From Flavobacterium psychrophilum DSM 3660 = ATCC 49418 (GTDB taxonomy: Bacteria > Bacteroidota > Bacteroidia > Flavobacteriales > Flavobacteriaceae): 64,000 bases of DNA. The notes under the pieces were generated by a model. It did no database searches and had not been told where the DNA came from. It saw only the letters and a program-made list of their open reading frames with translations. The stretch spans positions 1 to 64,000 of the forward strand of contig NZ_MUHE01000048.1 of assembly GCF_002217405.1 (NCBI RefSeq), given 5' to 3'. Position numbers and translations under genes: made by a program. Position 1 is the stretch's first letter; each line of letters begins with the position of its first letter. Below, piece by piece: positions 6,805 to 15,234 of this stretch.

Positions 6805-7812
6805 ATGATGAAACGAATAATATTTACTACAATACTTGCCTTATTTATTACTGTAAAAGGCACTTCTCAGATTAATAATCTAAAAGATTTACTTGAAATT
6901 TCTGAATTAAACGTAGAGGAAACGATTGAAGAATTACAAAATACTTGGAAATTAAATCCTCCTATTCAAGATACTTCTGAAAAAGGATTTATTACTGAAC
7001 GCCATATTTTTTCATATAATCAAGATAATAAAAAGCAAATCTTGAAAAAATGCGGAAAAATGGATTTGCAAACTAGTCAGACTATTTGGCTAACAAATTT
7101 TGTTTCTAACGATAAAAATTTATTAAGTAGAATTACAAAAAATCTAACCTTTCAAGGATTTGAATTAAAAGGAAAATTGAAATCTAATTCTATGTATGAA
7201 GATGGAAATAGAATTGTTACTTTACAAACTGAATCTGATAACGATTACAAATTACCAATTGGTTGTTACTCAATCAACGTAATTGTAAATAAAAAAATAA
7301 ATGGTGGGTATATAATAAAAAACAAAGAAAATTTAGAATTACAAGACATCAAAAAAAGTAATCCTTTGAATAATATTTCTAATTACAAAAGCGAAAAAAT
7401 ATCCTTTGTAAAAAATATACATGAATTAATTAGAATTTCTAAAACTGCTTCAAGTGAGATTAATTCTGTTTTAAGTAACGATTGGAAAAAATTAGAATAT
7501 CCTAAAAATGAAGAACCACTAAACGAATGGTACTCATTTGTAAATAACAATCAATATTTAGAAAGCTATATTGGTCGAGATAATGGTATTGGAAAAGATA
7601 TTAGAATTGTAACTTTTGAATTTTCCGATAAGATTTTATTGGATAAAGTTATCGAAGAATTAAAAAAGACCAACTTTAAGCTTGAAGAAAAAAATGAAAA
7701 TTATTTGAGTTATGAAAATAAAGGAGATGTAATTGTAATTTATTTAAGTAATAAATTATCGTCAAAAGGAAGTTTTAAAATTGAAATATCTACAATTTTA
7801 CAAAATAACTAA
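6805..7812 (+). CDS. Predicted secreted protein with an internal duplication
   Basis: I do not recognise a family. The 335-residue protein starts with a signal peptide (MMKRIIFTTILALFITVKGTSQ, written here only as a landmark: cleavage likely after about residue 21). The mature part contains two similar halves: LKDLLEISELNVEETIEEL with TWKL (about residues 26-50) resembles IHELIRISKTASSEINSVL with DWKKL (about 211-235). Each is followed by a mixed beta segment and ends in a short strand (INVIVNKK and IEISTIL). It lies between the HTH regulator and the methyltransferase, with its own promoter-like region resembling that of the integrase. A cell-surface or periplasmic role is inferred from the signal peptide only. 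It may be accessory cargo rather than part of the R-M cassette. Confidence 0.72.
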   Translation: MMKRIIFTTILALFITVKGTSQINNLKDLLEISELNVEETIEELQNTWKLNPPIQDTSEKGFITERHIFSYNQDNKKQILKKCGKMDLQTSQTIWLTNFVSNDKNLLSRITKNLTFQGFELKGKLKSNSMYEDGNRIVTLQTESDNDYKLPIGCYSINVIVNKKINGGYIIKNKENLELQDIKKSNPLNNISNYKSEKISFVKNIHELIRISKTASSEINSVLSNDWKKLEYPKNEEPLNEWYSFVNNNQYLESYIGRDNGIGKDIRIVTFEFSDKILLDKVIEELKKTNFKLEEKNENYLSYENKGDVIVIYLSNKLSSKGSFKIEISTILQNN

Positions 7813-8133
7813 ATATTTAATTAAAATAAAGGATAAAAAAAGTATAGATTTAGTTTGTAACATGCTCATTATTGGTTAAATAATCAATGCTAATGCTTTT
7901 TAATAAAGAAAAAGATAAATTAGTTTAAATATAAAACTTACTGCTTAAAAAGATGCTTAATATAAGTATTCTATCTTATTCACTGAATAGTCATTTAAAT
8001 TTTGAACATAGCATAATTAGTATTTTTTTTTAAATTTATGAATTTAAAAAAATAAGGTCTATATTTGTTGGTTAATACACTGTTAAATTCAATTTTTATT
8101 CAAATTATTGTTAATCAGATAGTTAAAACTTAA
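7813..8133. other. Non-coding gap before the methyltransferase gene
   Basis: No ORF of note on either strand; very AT-rich. It contains the promoter at 8060-8067, giving the R-M-like pair its own transcription. Confidence 0.5.
8060..8067 (+). promoter_or_regulatory. Promoter -7 box of the methyltransferase/nuclease pair
   Basis: TATATTTG is a full match to TAnnTTTG, 67 nt upstream of the methyltransferase ATG. The -33 region is too AT-rich to assign a box. Confidence 0.55.
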
Positions 8134-11130
8134 ATGAGCGTTGTAAAAGATTTTTTTATTTCAAAAGGATTTAATTTTAAAGATGATTTAAAATTGAAAA
8201 AGGATTTTTTTGGAACTAATGAAATTTTATCAAATAAAATTGAGAACCATATATTTTTTTACGAATGCCCACCTCAAACTAAAACTTCATTTTATTTAAT
8301 TACAGAAACTTTAACCGATAGTGAGTTTAAAGAAATTAGAAAATATATATGGAATGAAGATAAAGCAGATTTAATTTTTTCTATTCAAGAAACAAAGAAA
8401 ACTGATTTATTTGAAAATGATTTTAAGCTAAATCTTTATTATGCTAAAATCTCTCCTATAACAGAAATTTCACTTTATAAAATAGATACTTTTTCTGGAA
8501 ATATTGCTGATAGAAATAAATTAGATTCAATAAACAAATGGGAATTTGATAGTGGTGCATTTTGGTTAAACTACAAGGGTTTTATCGATAAAATTAAGAA
8601 ATCTAAAAGCATTGATAAAGAGCTTGTCTTTACACTTGAAAACTTAAAAAAAGATTTATTAATTGAAACCAAAGATGAAAATATAGTACAAGCTTTAATT
8701 GATAGAACTTTATATATTAAATATTTAGAAGACAATCATATTATAAATTCTTTTTTCTACAAGCATTATTTTGATAATAATTCAATAACCTACAAGGAAT
8801 TATTAAAAAATAAAGATGCCTTGAAAGTGAATTATCTATTTAAGATAATTAATGAAATTTTCAATAATTATTTATTTGTAACCCCAGAAATAAGTGAAGA
8901 TTACCTTAACGAAAAGGTGTTTGACTTAATGTATCATTCAATTTCTGGAACAAAACCTAATGGGCAACTTTCACTTTTTGATTTTCAATTCAGTATTATT
9001 CCTGTGGAGTTTATAAGCTATATATATGAGATTTTTTTAAAAGAAGATCAGAAAAAAAGCGGAATATTTTATACCCCAAAAAAATTAGCTCAACTTATAA
9101 TTGATGATGTAATACCAAAACAAAAAATCGGCAAAGTATTAGACCCATCTTGTGGTTCTGGAATGTTTTTAATAGTTGCCTTTCAAAAACTTATAGAAAA
9201 TAATCCTTGTCATTCTGAAAGGGTTTCTGAAAAAATAGAGCATAGAATTAAATTACTTTCAGAAAATATTTTTGGAATTGAAAAAAAATCTATTGCCCAA
9301 AGATTTACAATTTTTTCTTTATCATTACAAATATTTAGAGATTTGGACGCTGAAGAAATAAAAGAATTTATTTCTAATGAATTAAAAAACGAAAATGAAG
9401 TTAGATTATTTAAAAAATATTCCTTTTTTGAAAACATTATTTGTCGTAATTCACTAGATACTAAAAACGCTCCTTTTGCTAATAAAAAATTTGATTATAT
9501 TGTAGGTAATCCTCCTTTTTTTGAAATTAAATCAAGTGATGAGGAGGTAAGTTTTTTAAACGATTATGTAATAAAATATTTTGATAAAGAATTAAAAGCA
9601 AAAGAAATTGTTGGTAAGCATCAAATATCTCAATGCTTTTTAATAAAAATAAAAGACTGGAGCAATGATAATACTCGCTTCGGTTTTGTTTCAAATAACT
9701 CAAATTTTTATAATGATAATTCTAAAAAATTCCAAAAATACTTTTACGAAAGTTATGGAATTGAAAAAATATATGAATTATCGAAAGTAAAAAATATACT
9801 TTTTGAAAATGCTAATGAAAGTGTAAATGCTTTAGTCTTCAATAACATCAGAAATAAAAATATAATTGAATATTACCCAGTTGAAATGGGTTTGTTTTCT
9901 GAAAAACCGTTTGAACTTTTAATTATTCAAGAAGATAAAATAATTGAAATTTATCAAGAAAAAATAATCAAAGATGAAATTAGATTACGTGATTTTTTGA
10001 TTGGAAATGAATTTGATTTAAAGTTGATTAAAAAATTAGAAAAAAATAAAAAACTCGAAGATTATTTAATCATATTAAATGGTAGTAAGGATAAAATTAA
10101 TAACGGAATACAAATAGTTGGTAAAGAACAAATAATATCTGAATTTAATATTACAGAAGAAAAATTTAAAAATTTAAGCAAGGAATCTCGAAAAAAATAT
10201 TCTGATGAGTTTAAATTGAAATATACACGTCAAACAAGAGATAAAGACTTCGCTCACCCTTTAATTTTAACGAAAAACCTTTGTGACTTCAAGATAAGTG
10301 ATGCTTCTATTTTCGTTAATGATATTTCTAATTTTCACAGAATTAGAAATGAGAAAATTTATAATACAAATAAGATTTTAATAAATAGAGTTGGGAAAAA
10401 ATTGAATGCTGTTTACTCTGATAAAAAAGTATATTATAATTTTGATATTTATTCAATTTTTCTTGAAAACGAAAATTTATATTACTTATTTACTGCAATA
10501 ATAAATTCTAATTTAGTGAATTATATAATAAATTCATTTTATAGAAAAAGAAACGATGGGTCATTCCCTAAAATAGGTCATGATGCGATAAGAAATATTC
10601 CAATTCCAATTAATTTAGAAAGTGATTTGATAATCGAAATTAGTGATATTAGTAGAAATTTATCAAATAGTAAAATAGATTTTTCAAAGAAGACAGAGTC
10701 TAAATTGAATAATCTTATCTATGACTTATACGAACTTGACTTTCTCGAAAAACAGAGGATTGAAGACTTTTTTATAAATAAAGCTAAAATCACTAAATCT
10801 GAATTAAAAAAATATGAACAAACTTTAATAGAATCTCTTGAGGTTTATTTTGAAAATGTTATAACTATCAGGCATTATCATTATACTGAATTTAAACTTG
10901 TTGTTTTTGGCATTTATTTTAATTCTGAAAATCAAAAACCATCAGCCGAGAAAGTTTCTAAATTTATTATTAACGAAATTTTCGAGCAAAATCCTAGTGA
11001 AAACTTTTTGGCTTCTCAAGAAAAAATTCTTGGAAAAGATTGTGTTTACATACTTCGTAAAGATGAAAATATAAACTGGACTGAAACAAAAGCTTTTGAA
11101 GATGGTCAAGAAATCTTAAATCGAATGTAA
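8134..11130 (+). CDS. Large adenine-specific DNA methyltransferase (Eco57I/type IIG-like)
   Basis: Predicted N6-adenine DNA methyltransferase of a restriction-modification or related defence system. The 998-residue protein has an N-terminal region (1-about 180) of the kind found in Eco57I-class enzymes, then LIDRTLYIKYLEDNHII (about 188-204), an all-helical segment leading to FYTPKKLAQL, the SAM-binding motif I DPSCGSGMFL (about 336-345) and the catalytic motif IV NPPFF (about 459-463). The C-terminal half (about 600-900), with INRVGKK and FPKIGHDAIRNIPIP, resembles a target-recognition domain. I see no clear PD-(D/E)XK motif in the N-terminus, so cleavage may depend on the next gene, which starts 2 nt after the stop. 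A BREX-type or stand-alone methylase role is possible, but no other BREX genes are present. Confidence 0.87.
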   Translation: MSVVKDFFISKGFNFKDDLKLKKDFFGTNEILSNKIENHIFFYECPPQTKTSFYLITETLTDSEFKEIRKYIWNEDKADLIFSIQETKKTDLFENDFKLNLYYAKISPITEISLYKIDTFSGNIADRNKLDSINKWEFDSGAFWLNYKGFIDKIKKSKSIDKELVFTLENLKKDLLIETKDENIVQALIDRTLYIKYLEDNHIINSFFYKHYFDNNSITYKELLKNKDALKVNYLFKIINEIFNNYLFVTPEISEDYLNEKVFDLMYHSISGTKPNGQLSLFDFQFSIIPVEFISYIYEIFLKEDQKKSGIFYTPKKLAQLIIDDVIPKQKIGKVLDPSCGSGMFLIVAFQKLIENNPCHSERVSEKIEHRIKLLSENIFGIEKKSIAQRFTIFSLSLQIFRDLDAEEIKEFISNELKNENEVRLFKKYSFFENIICRNSLDTKNAPFANKKFDYIVGNPPFFEIKSSDEEVSFLNDYVIKYFDKELKAKEIVGKHQISQCFLIKIKDWSNDNTRFGFVSNNSNFYNDNSKKFQKYFYESYGIEKIYELSKVKNILFENANESVNALVFNNIRNKNIIEYYPVEMGLFSEKPFELLIIQEDKIIEIYQEKIIKDEIRLRDFLIGNEFDLKLIKKLEKNKKLEDYLIILNGSKDKINNGIQIVGKEQIISEFNITEEKFKNLSKESRKKYSDEFKLKYTRQTRDKDFAHPLILTKNLCDFKISDASIFVNDISNFHRIRNEKIYNTNKILINRVGKKLNAVYSDKKVYYNFDIYSIFLENENLYYLFTAIINSNLVNYIINSFYRKRNDGSFPKIGHDAIRNIPIPINLESDLIIEISDISRNLSNSKIDFSKKTESKLNNLIYDLYELDFLEKQRIEDFFINKAKITKSELKKYEQTLIESLEVYFENVITIRHYHYTEFKLVVFGIYFNSENQKPSAEKVSKFIINEIFEQNPSENFLASQEKILGKDCVYILRKDENINWTETKAFEDGQEILNRM

Positions 11131-11132
11131 AT

Positions 11133-11861
11133 ATGGATAGAGAATACATTCGATTACCTAAAACCAGTTTTCTCCCTGATAGTAGTAGAAAAAAAAGAGT
11201 TAAAGACGATACTTTTTGGATTAAACTAATACATTTTCATTTGTTAAAATTCTACAAAGAGTTTGAATTTGACGAATTAACGGCACTTATTGAAGCTGAA
11301 AAAAAGAAAATAAAAAGAAAACATATTGAAGATTTAATCAAAGATTACATCTATAAATGGTTTGAGAAAAATGATAAAAGAATTTTTTTCGAGGGTATTG
11401 TAATTAATCTTGAATCTAAAGTTAAATACAATCAGGTAGGTTTTTATGATATGAAATTTCAGCATAGTGATTGGGTCGATATTGAAAATGAGAAATTAAA
11501 ATATTATTCCATTGAATGTAAAAACCTAAATAAAAAAGCTGTTTCAATTGATGAATATGTATATAATAAATCAAAGAAAGATGGAGGTGTATATAGACAT
11601 TTTAATGGTAAATATGCCCAATTTAATAATTTTGGAGGAATGTTAGGTTTTGTTTTAAATGGAGAGATAGATAAAATTAAAAACTCAATAATTTCAAAGT
11701 TAAATATATCCACAGATTTATCACCAGAGGGAGATTTAATTGAAAATGGAATAGAATTAAACTCAATTGAAGGAAACGCTTTTACTTTTACGAGCAAACA
11801 TAAACGAAAAGATAACGAATTTATATTACATCATTTTTTATTCAAACTGTATGATTCATAA
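11133..11861 (+). CDS. Probable PD-(D/E)XK nuclease paired with the methyltransferase
   Basis: No family is recognised with certainty. The 242-residue protein has a Lys/Arg-rich N-terminal half. It then has a segment that fits a PD-(D/E)XK nuclease core: SDWVDI (Asp near residue 112) about 15 residues before the strand YYSIECKNL, with Glu 128 and Lys 130 forming ExK. The later GKYAQFNNFGGMLGFVL resembles the helix and strand that follow the core in such folds. Its start lies 2 nt after the methyltransferase stop, so both come from one transcript, and a terminator follows. The natural reading is the cleavage subunit of a two-gene restriction-modification system. A non-cleaving accessory role is possible if the motif is accidental. 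Confidence 0.6.
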   Translation: MDREYIRLPKTSFLPDSSRKKRVKDDTFWIKLIHFHLLKFYKEFEFDELTALIEAEKKKIKRKHIEDLIKDYIYKWFEKNDKRIFFEGIVINLESKVKYNQVGFYDMKFQHSDWVDIENEKLKYYSIECKNLNKKAVSIDEYVYNKSKKDGGVYRHFNGKYAQFNNFGGMLGFVLNGEIDKIKNSIISKLNISTDLSPEGDLIENGIELNSIEGNAFTFTSKHKRKDNEFILHHFLFKLYDS

Positions 11862-11893
11862 ATAATAAAACATAAATATTTTAAAATTGAGAG

Positions 11894-11923
11894 AAATCGC
11901 ACTAGAAATAGAGCGATTTTTTT
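11894..11923 (+). terminator. Terminator of the methyltransferase/nuclease pair
   Basis: A 7-bp stem AAATCGC/GCGATTT with a 12-nt loop is followed by a T run, 32 nt after the nuclease stop. Confidence 0.75.
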
Positions 11924-11953
11924 ATTTGCATAACTATTTGATTTTATAAGTAT

Positions 11954-12007
11954 TAACCGATTTGTTAAAAATAAATAGCGTTAAATAAATGTTAAATAAC
12001 CGATTTG
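11954..12007. promoter_or_regulatory. Direct-repeat cluster upstream of the excisionase-like and Rep-like genes
   Basis: The 11-mer TAACCGATTTG occurs at 11954-11964 and again at 11997-12007. Between them is GTTAAAT repeated at 11980-11986 and 11991-11997. Such closely spaced direct repeats are typical of binding sites for a replication initiator, excisionase or repressor. The GTTAAAT pair also occurs with similar spacing near 4654-4669 before the integrase, so one protein may bind both ends. Confidence 0.5.
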
Positions 12008-12068
12008 AAAAAATAAAAAAAAACTGGCGACTATAACTATAATATATGAACACTTAAATTTTAAAATT

Positions 12069-12338
12069 ATGGGTACAAAAATTATGGTTGAACGACGAGT
12101 TTATAGCAATCTAGTAAAGTTTGTTATTGAAACAAGAAAATTGCTTTTGGATATTTCGGAACGACCTGAATTTACAAAAGAATGGTTATCTATTTTTGAT
12201 ATTGAAATAGAATTTGGTTTGAGTAGAAAAGTAATTGACGGATTTAGAAAAAAAGGTTTAAAGAGTAGCCAAAAAACTACTAATGGAAAAATTCTAATCA
12301 GAAGAACCGAGTTAGAGAAATTCATAACTAAAAAATAA
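12069..12338 (+). CDS. Excisionase-like helix-turn-helix protein
   Basis: An 89-residue DNA-binding protein. Its C-terminal half (about residues 42-88) has the MerR/excisionase-type winged HTH pattern: WLSIFDIEIEFGLSRKVIDGFRKKGLK, then the wing IRRTELEKFITKK. This type is common next to replication genes in Bacteroidota mobile elements. Here it would act as the directionality factor for the integrase or as a regulator of the next gene, which begins 5 nt downstream. It lies behind the repeat cluster at 11954-12007, its likely target. Confidence 0.75.
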   Translation: MGTKIMVERRVYSNLVKFVIETRKLLLDISERPEFTKEWLSIFDIEIEFGLSRKVIDGFRKKGLKSSQKTTNGKILIRRTELEKFITKK

Positions 12339-12343
12339 ATGGT

Positions 12344-13339
12344 ATGGATAGAATTAAAATAAAAATATCCGACTTTACTCTTGTCAATAGTTACAAACTT
12401 TGGGGAAATTACAGACCAAGTAAATACCCAAACAGGCATATTTTTAGTAGAGAAATAACAAACCACAAAGCTAATTGTATAAGACCTTTCAGAATAACGC
12501 TAATGCTTTATTACGATGATGTAAAAGATGATTTTACAATTAAATTTAATGGAAGTATAAGAAAATGGTACTTTGGAAAAAATACAAGACAAAATCTAAC
12601 TAAAAAACAATTAAACGAATGTATAAAGCTATTAAGTGATAAAATTGGAATTAGAGAAATTGACTTGTTAAATGCGGAAGTAACTCAATTGGAAATCGGA
12701 GTTACACTTTTATTAAAATCTTATTTTAAAGGAGTAATAAATTGTTTTGTTAAACATAGACATTTTACAAGAGAAGTAGATAATACAACCGTTTACCTTA
12801 AAGGCAAGAAAACTAAAGAAGGCAAAGAAAGTGCTTTTAAATATAAATTCTATGATAAGTATTTAGAGATAAACAAAAATGATATGAATTTCTTAAATGA
12901 TTTGAAGAAAATGAATGTGCAAAAAAAGTTTACTTGCTTTAGATTTGAAATTGTTATAAAAAAAGTATGTGCCGTACCTTTTTATAGAGAAAATACTGAT
13001 ACATTGAATAAAATATTAGAAAACTGGGAAGAAATTAATTATAAACTTATGGAACATATCAGCACGATACATTTTGTAGATTTAATTTCTGATGAAAAAG
13101 AAATAAATATTGACAAACTTGGAAAAAGAGATGCCCAAAAATATTTACAGTTTAATGCAATCAAGAGAAATGGTTTTTTTGAAGAACTCGAAAAATTTGA
13201 ATTAAATAATAAAAGCACAAACAGAAGTACCAAAGTAAAGTCGTTTTTTAAAAATTATGAATACTTTTTAGATAAAAAAATTGATTACAGAAATGTGTTA
13301 CTTCAATCATTAAAGAAGAAAATTGATAGTTTAGTATAA
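12344..13339 (+). CDS. Probable replication initiator (phage/plasmid gene II/X-like)
   Basis: The 331-residue protein fits the general layout of gene II/X-type initiators: a beta-rich N-terminal domain (about 40-150), YKFYDKYLEIN (about 164-174), and FRFEIVIKK (about 202-210), a segment seen in that family before the catalytic tyrosines. The match is by pattern only. Such proteins nick one strand to start rolling-circle replication of small phages, plasmids and integrated elements. The gene is co-transcribed with the excisionase-like gene and is the last gene of the element. The short protein at 6019-6462 is a partial paralogue of its N-terminal domain. An alternative is another element-specific DNA-binding protein. 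Confidence 0.55.
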   Translation: MDRIKIKISDFTLVNSYKLWGNYRPSKYPNRHIFSREITNHKANCIRPFRITLMLYYDDVKDDFTIKFNGSIRKWYFGKNTRQNLTKKQLNECIKLLSDKIGIREIDLLNAEVTQLEIGVTLLLKSYFKGVINCFVKHRHFTREVDNTTVYLKGKKTKEGKESAFKYKFYDKYLEINKNDMNFLNDLKKMNVQKKFTCFRFEIVIKKVCAVPFYRENTDTLNKILENWEEINYKLMEHISTIHFVDLISDEKEINIDKLGKRDAQKYLQFNAIKRNGFFEELEKFELNNKSTNRSTKVKSFFKNYEYFLDKKIDYRNVLLQSLKKKIDSLV

Positions 13340-13739
13340 TAAGGGTAGATTGTATTAGCTAAATAAACTATATAACCTAAACAAGAGAGTATAAATAGAA
13401 TAACCCCTAATAGCCAAAGTGAATGATAAGTTAGAACAAAGCTAATTTAGTTATAACAAGGTAAATATATTTTAACTGCCGTCTTGTTTTAAATATATTT
13501 GAGAATGGGCAATTTTAATGATTTTAATTGCCTTTCTTAACCTAATAAGCCAAATATATAACTTCTAAATTTGAATGCTTTAGAATGCTTGTTTATTAAT
13601 TATATCTTACTCTGTTTTCTTATGTCCAAAAAGGATATTTGAAAGCCGTTTTATAACGAAAATATGATTTGTGAAATATGGGGTAACGGATTAGGGGATG
13701 GATTATTGGCGAATAATAGCAAAAGAAGTAAAAAGAACT
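13340..13739. other. Right end of the element: non-coding region
   Basis: No supported ORF. It contains a hairpin with 7-bp arms GGCAATT/AATTGCC at 13508-13532, which may be the Rep-gene terminator or part of an origin, and AAATATATTT repeated around 13464 and 13490. It would join the left end in the excised circle, so attP arm sites or a nick site could lie here. Confidence 0.45.
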
Positions 13740-13947
13740 TTACCTAAATTAAAAATTGAAGCTCTTATAAAGCAAAAAAGCCATCCCTAAAAGGGAGAGC
13801 TTTCCATTGGTCTAACTACTGACCGTGTTACGCTTTACAAAGGCGTAACGTAAACAACACAACTTTCTTTGATGCTTTATTGGGACAAAAAAGCGATTCA
13901 TTTCTGAATCGCTTTTCCCAATTTTAGCGGTCTGGACGGGACTCGAA
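13740..13947. repeat. Right 208-bp direct repeat, completing tRNA-Asp
   Basis: Identical by eye to 4247-4454. Its last 20 nt are the 3' end of the intact tRNA-Asp gene. The element thus carries a replacement for the tRNA 3' end together with about 188 bp of downstream sequence and the terminator, so the tRNA stays functional after insertion. Confidence 0.9.
13889..13916. terminator. Terminator downstream of tRNA-Asp (right repeat copy)
   Basis: Same 12-bp stem as at 4396-4423. It lies 12 nt beyond the tRNA-Asp 3' end and serves that minus-strand gene; it would also stop plus-strand readthrough from the element. Confidence 0.8.
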
Positions 13948-14001
13948 CCCGCGACCCCATGCGTGACAGGCATGTATTCTAACCAACTGAACTACCAAAC
14001 C
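13928..14001 (-). tRNA. tRNA-Asp (anticodon GTC)
   Basis: The 74-nt minus-strand sequence folds as a cloverleaf: acceptor GGTTTGG/CCAGACC, discriminator G, D arm with AGTTGGTTAGA, anticodon stem and loop with CTGTCAC, and T arm with GGTTCGAGTCC. CCA is not encoded. Its 3' end overlaps the right repeat and is the insertion target of the element. Confidence 0.96.
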
Positions 14002-14087
14002 TGCGCCTTATTGCGGTGGCAAAGATACAACCTTTTTTGAGTTGCGCAAGCCTTTTTTTAATTTTTTTTTAATTTTTTTGCTTAAAA

Positions 14088-15014
14088 TTATCCAAATTTC
14101 TGTTTTTCAATAAGATAGGTTGTAATTATTTTTTCGAAATTTTCATCTACAGAGACGGGGACGTACTTTATTTTATATAATGAGCAGGTGTTTGCTACTT
14201 TGTTGAAGTAGTTGTTTACTGCTTTTTCGTAGTTGTCTTTTATAGTTTGGGCAAAAAGGTTTACTTCGTCGCCTGTTTCTAGATCTATAAATTTACGTGG
14301 CGTGTTGTCGTAATCAAGATTTTGTTCTGTTTTTTTGTCGATTACGTGAAACAAAACTACTTTGTGTTTGTTGTGTTTTAGGTGTTGCAGGGCTTTAAAT
14401 AGTCGTTCGTCTTCTTCTGGTTGTAACATATCGGTAAAGAGTACAATCATAGAGCGTCGGTGCATTTTTTCGGCAATTTGATGTAGGAAGGTGATTGTGT
14501 TGGTTTGTTTTGCTTCTTTTGGTGTTTGTAGTGTGTTTTCTAGTTTGTCTAGAAGCATGCGGTGGTGACGTTCGCTTCCTTTTTCAGGAGCGTAATATTC
14601 GTAGGTGTCAGAAAATATGCTTAGTCCTACGGCATCGCGTTGTTTTTTGAGTAATTTCATTAGTACTGCCGAGGCTAGAACCGAGAATCCAATTTTATTC
14701 TCGTAAAAAAACTGTTTTTCTTTTAGTTTAGGATAGTGCATAGACGAGGAATTGTCTATAATGAGATGGCAGCGTAAATTGGTTTCTTCTTCGTATTTTT
14801 TGGTGTAAAGTCTGTCTGTTTTGGCAAATAATTTCCAATCTATGTGTTTGGTGCTTTCGCCAATGTTGTAGGTTTTGTGTTCGGCAAATTCTGCTGAAAA
14901 GCCATGAAATGGACTTTTGTGCATCCCGGATATGAAACCTTCTACAATTTGATTGGCAAGTAATTCTAGATGTTGGAAACTGGATGTTTTGGCTATTTGG
15001 CTATCTATATTCAT
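14088..15014 (-). CDS. DUF58 domain protein (vWA-like, MoxR-associated type)
   Basis: A 308-residue cytoplasmic protein. The N-terminal segment GEDY-like pattern is represented by YNIGESTKHIDWKLFAKTDRLYTKKYEEE (about residues 49-77, described here by its ends), followed by a von Willebrand A-like domain with a MIDAS-type LIIDNSSSM (about 84-92). DUF58 proteins usually act with a MoxR AAA+ ATPase; no moxR gene is in this window, so the usual partner is elsewhere or just beyond a rearrangement. The gene lies immediately upstream of tRNA-Asp and is transcribed in the same direction. Its molecular role is not known in detail for the family. Confidence 0.85.
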   Translation of the reverse strand: MNIDSQIAKTSSFQHLELLANQIVEGFISGMHKSPFHGFSAEFAEHKTYNIGESTKHIDWKLFAKTDRLYTKKYEEETNLRCHLIIDNSSSMHYPKLKEKQFFYENKIGFSVLASAVLMKLLKKQRDAVGLSIFSDTYEYYAPEKGSERHHRMLLDKLENTLQTPKEAKQTNTITFLHQIAEKMHRRSMIVLFTDMLQPEEDERLFKALQHLKHNKHKVVLFHVIDKKTEQNLDYDNTPRKFIDLETGDEVNLFAQTIKDNYEKAVNNYFNKVANTCSLYKIKYVPVSVDENFEKIITTYLIEKQKFG

Positions 15015-15085
15015 ACTTCAAATGTATTGAAAGATTGAAAGATTTAAAAATTAAAAGATAACAAAAGTGTAATTGGTTTTTTGTT

Positions 15086-15156
15086 TAGCCCCGATTGTAG
15101 CCGATATCCTTTGTGAGGTACGAACAAAGATAAAGGCGAAAAGCGGGAAAATGGTT
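15086..15156 (+). repeat. Dispersed intergenic repeat, copy A
   Basis: It begins TAGCCCCGATTGTAGCCGAT, continues through a purine-rich middle with AACAAAG and ends AAAAGCGGGAAAATGG. The order of blocks (AGCCC-GA, ATCC-TTT, GAACAAA, AAAGCGG) matches copy B at 20618-20697 read on the other strand, and in part copy C at 23460-23533. I recall similar repeats between genes in Flavobacterium genomes. It is non-coding, and its function is unknown. Confidence 0.5.
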
Positions 15157-15187
15157 TGCTGAGAATGCCCAAGCGGGTCGCTCCTCT

Positions 15188-15233
15188 AAAAAAAAAAGGC
15201 CTAACTTTTTGTTAGACCTAGATTTTTTTTTTT
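15188..15233 (-). terminator. Terminator of trxA
   Basis: A 9-bp stem AGGTCTAAC/GTTAGGCCT (one G-U type pairing) with a 5-nt loop lies between long A and T runs, just after the thioredoxin stop. It could work in both directions. Confidence 0.85.
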
Positions 15234-15234
15234 C

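Larger units (their letters stand above)
4455..13947. mobile_element. 9.5-kb integrative element in tRNA-Asp with R-M-like cargo
   Basis: The boundaries are the two identical 208-bp repeats; the right copy completes an intact tRNA-Asp gene and the left holds only its 3' fragment. Inside are, in order, a tyrosine integrase, a short Rep-like protein, a HTH regulator (minus strand), a secreted protein, an adenine methyltransferase, a probable nuclease, an excisionase-like HTH protein and a probable replication initiator. No relaxase, type IV secretion or phage structural genes are visible. It therefore looks like a small mobilisable or satellite-type element rather than a complete ICE or prophage. 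Coding sequence inside is visibly more AT-rich than the flanks. Limits are uncertain by up to the length of the repeat. Confidence 0.85.

Noticed and set aside
4455..13947. Prophage or complete conjugative element
   Set aside because: No capsid, tail, terminase, relaxase or type IV secretion genes are present; only integration, probable replication, regulation and cargo genes.
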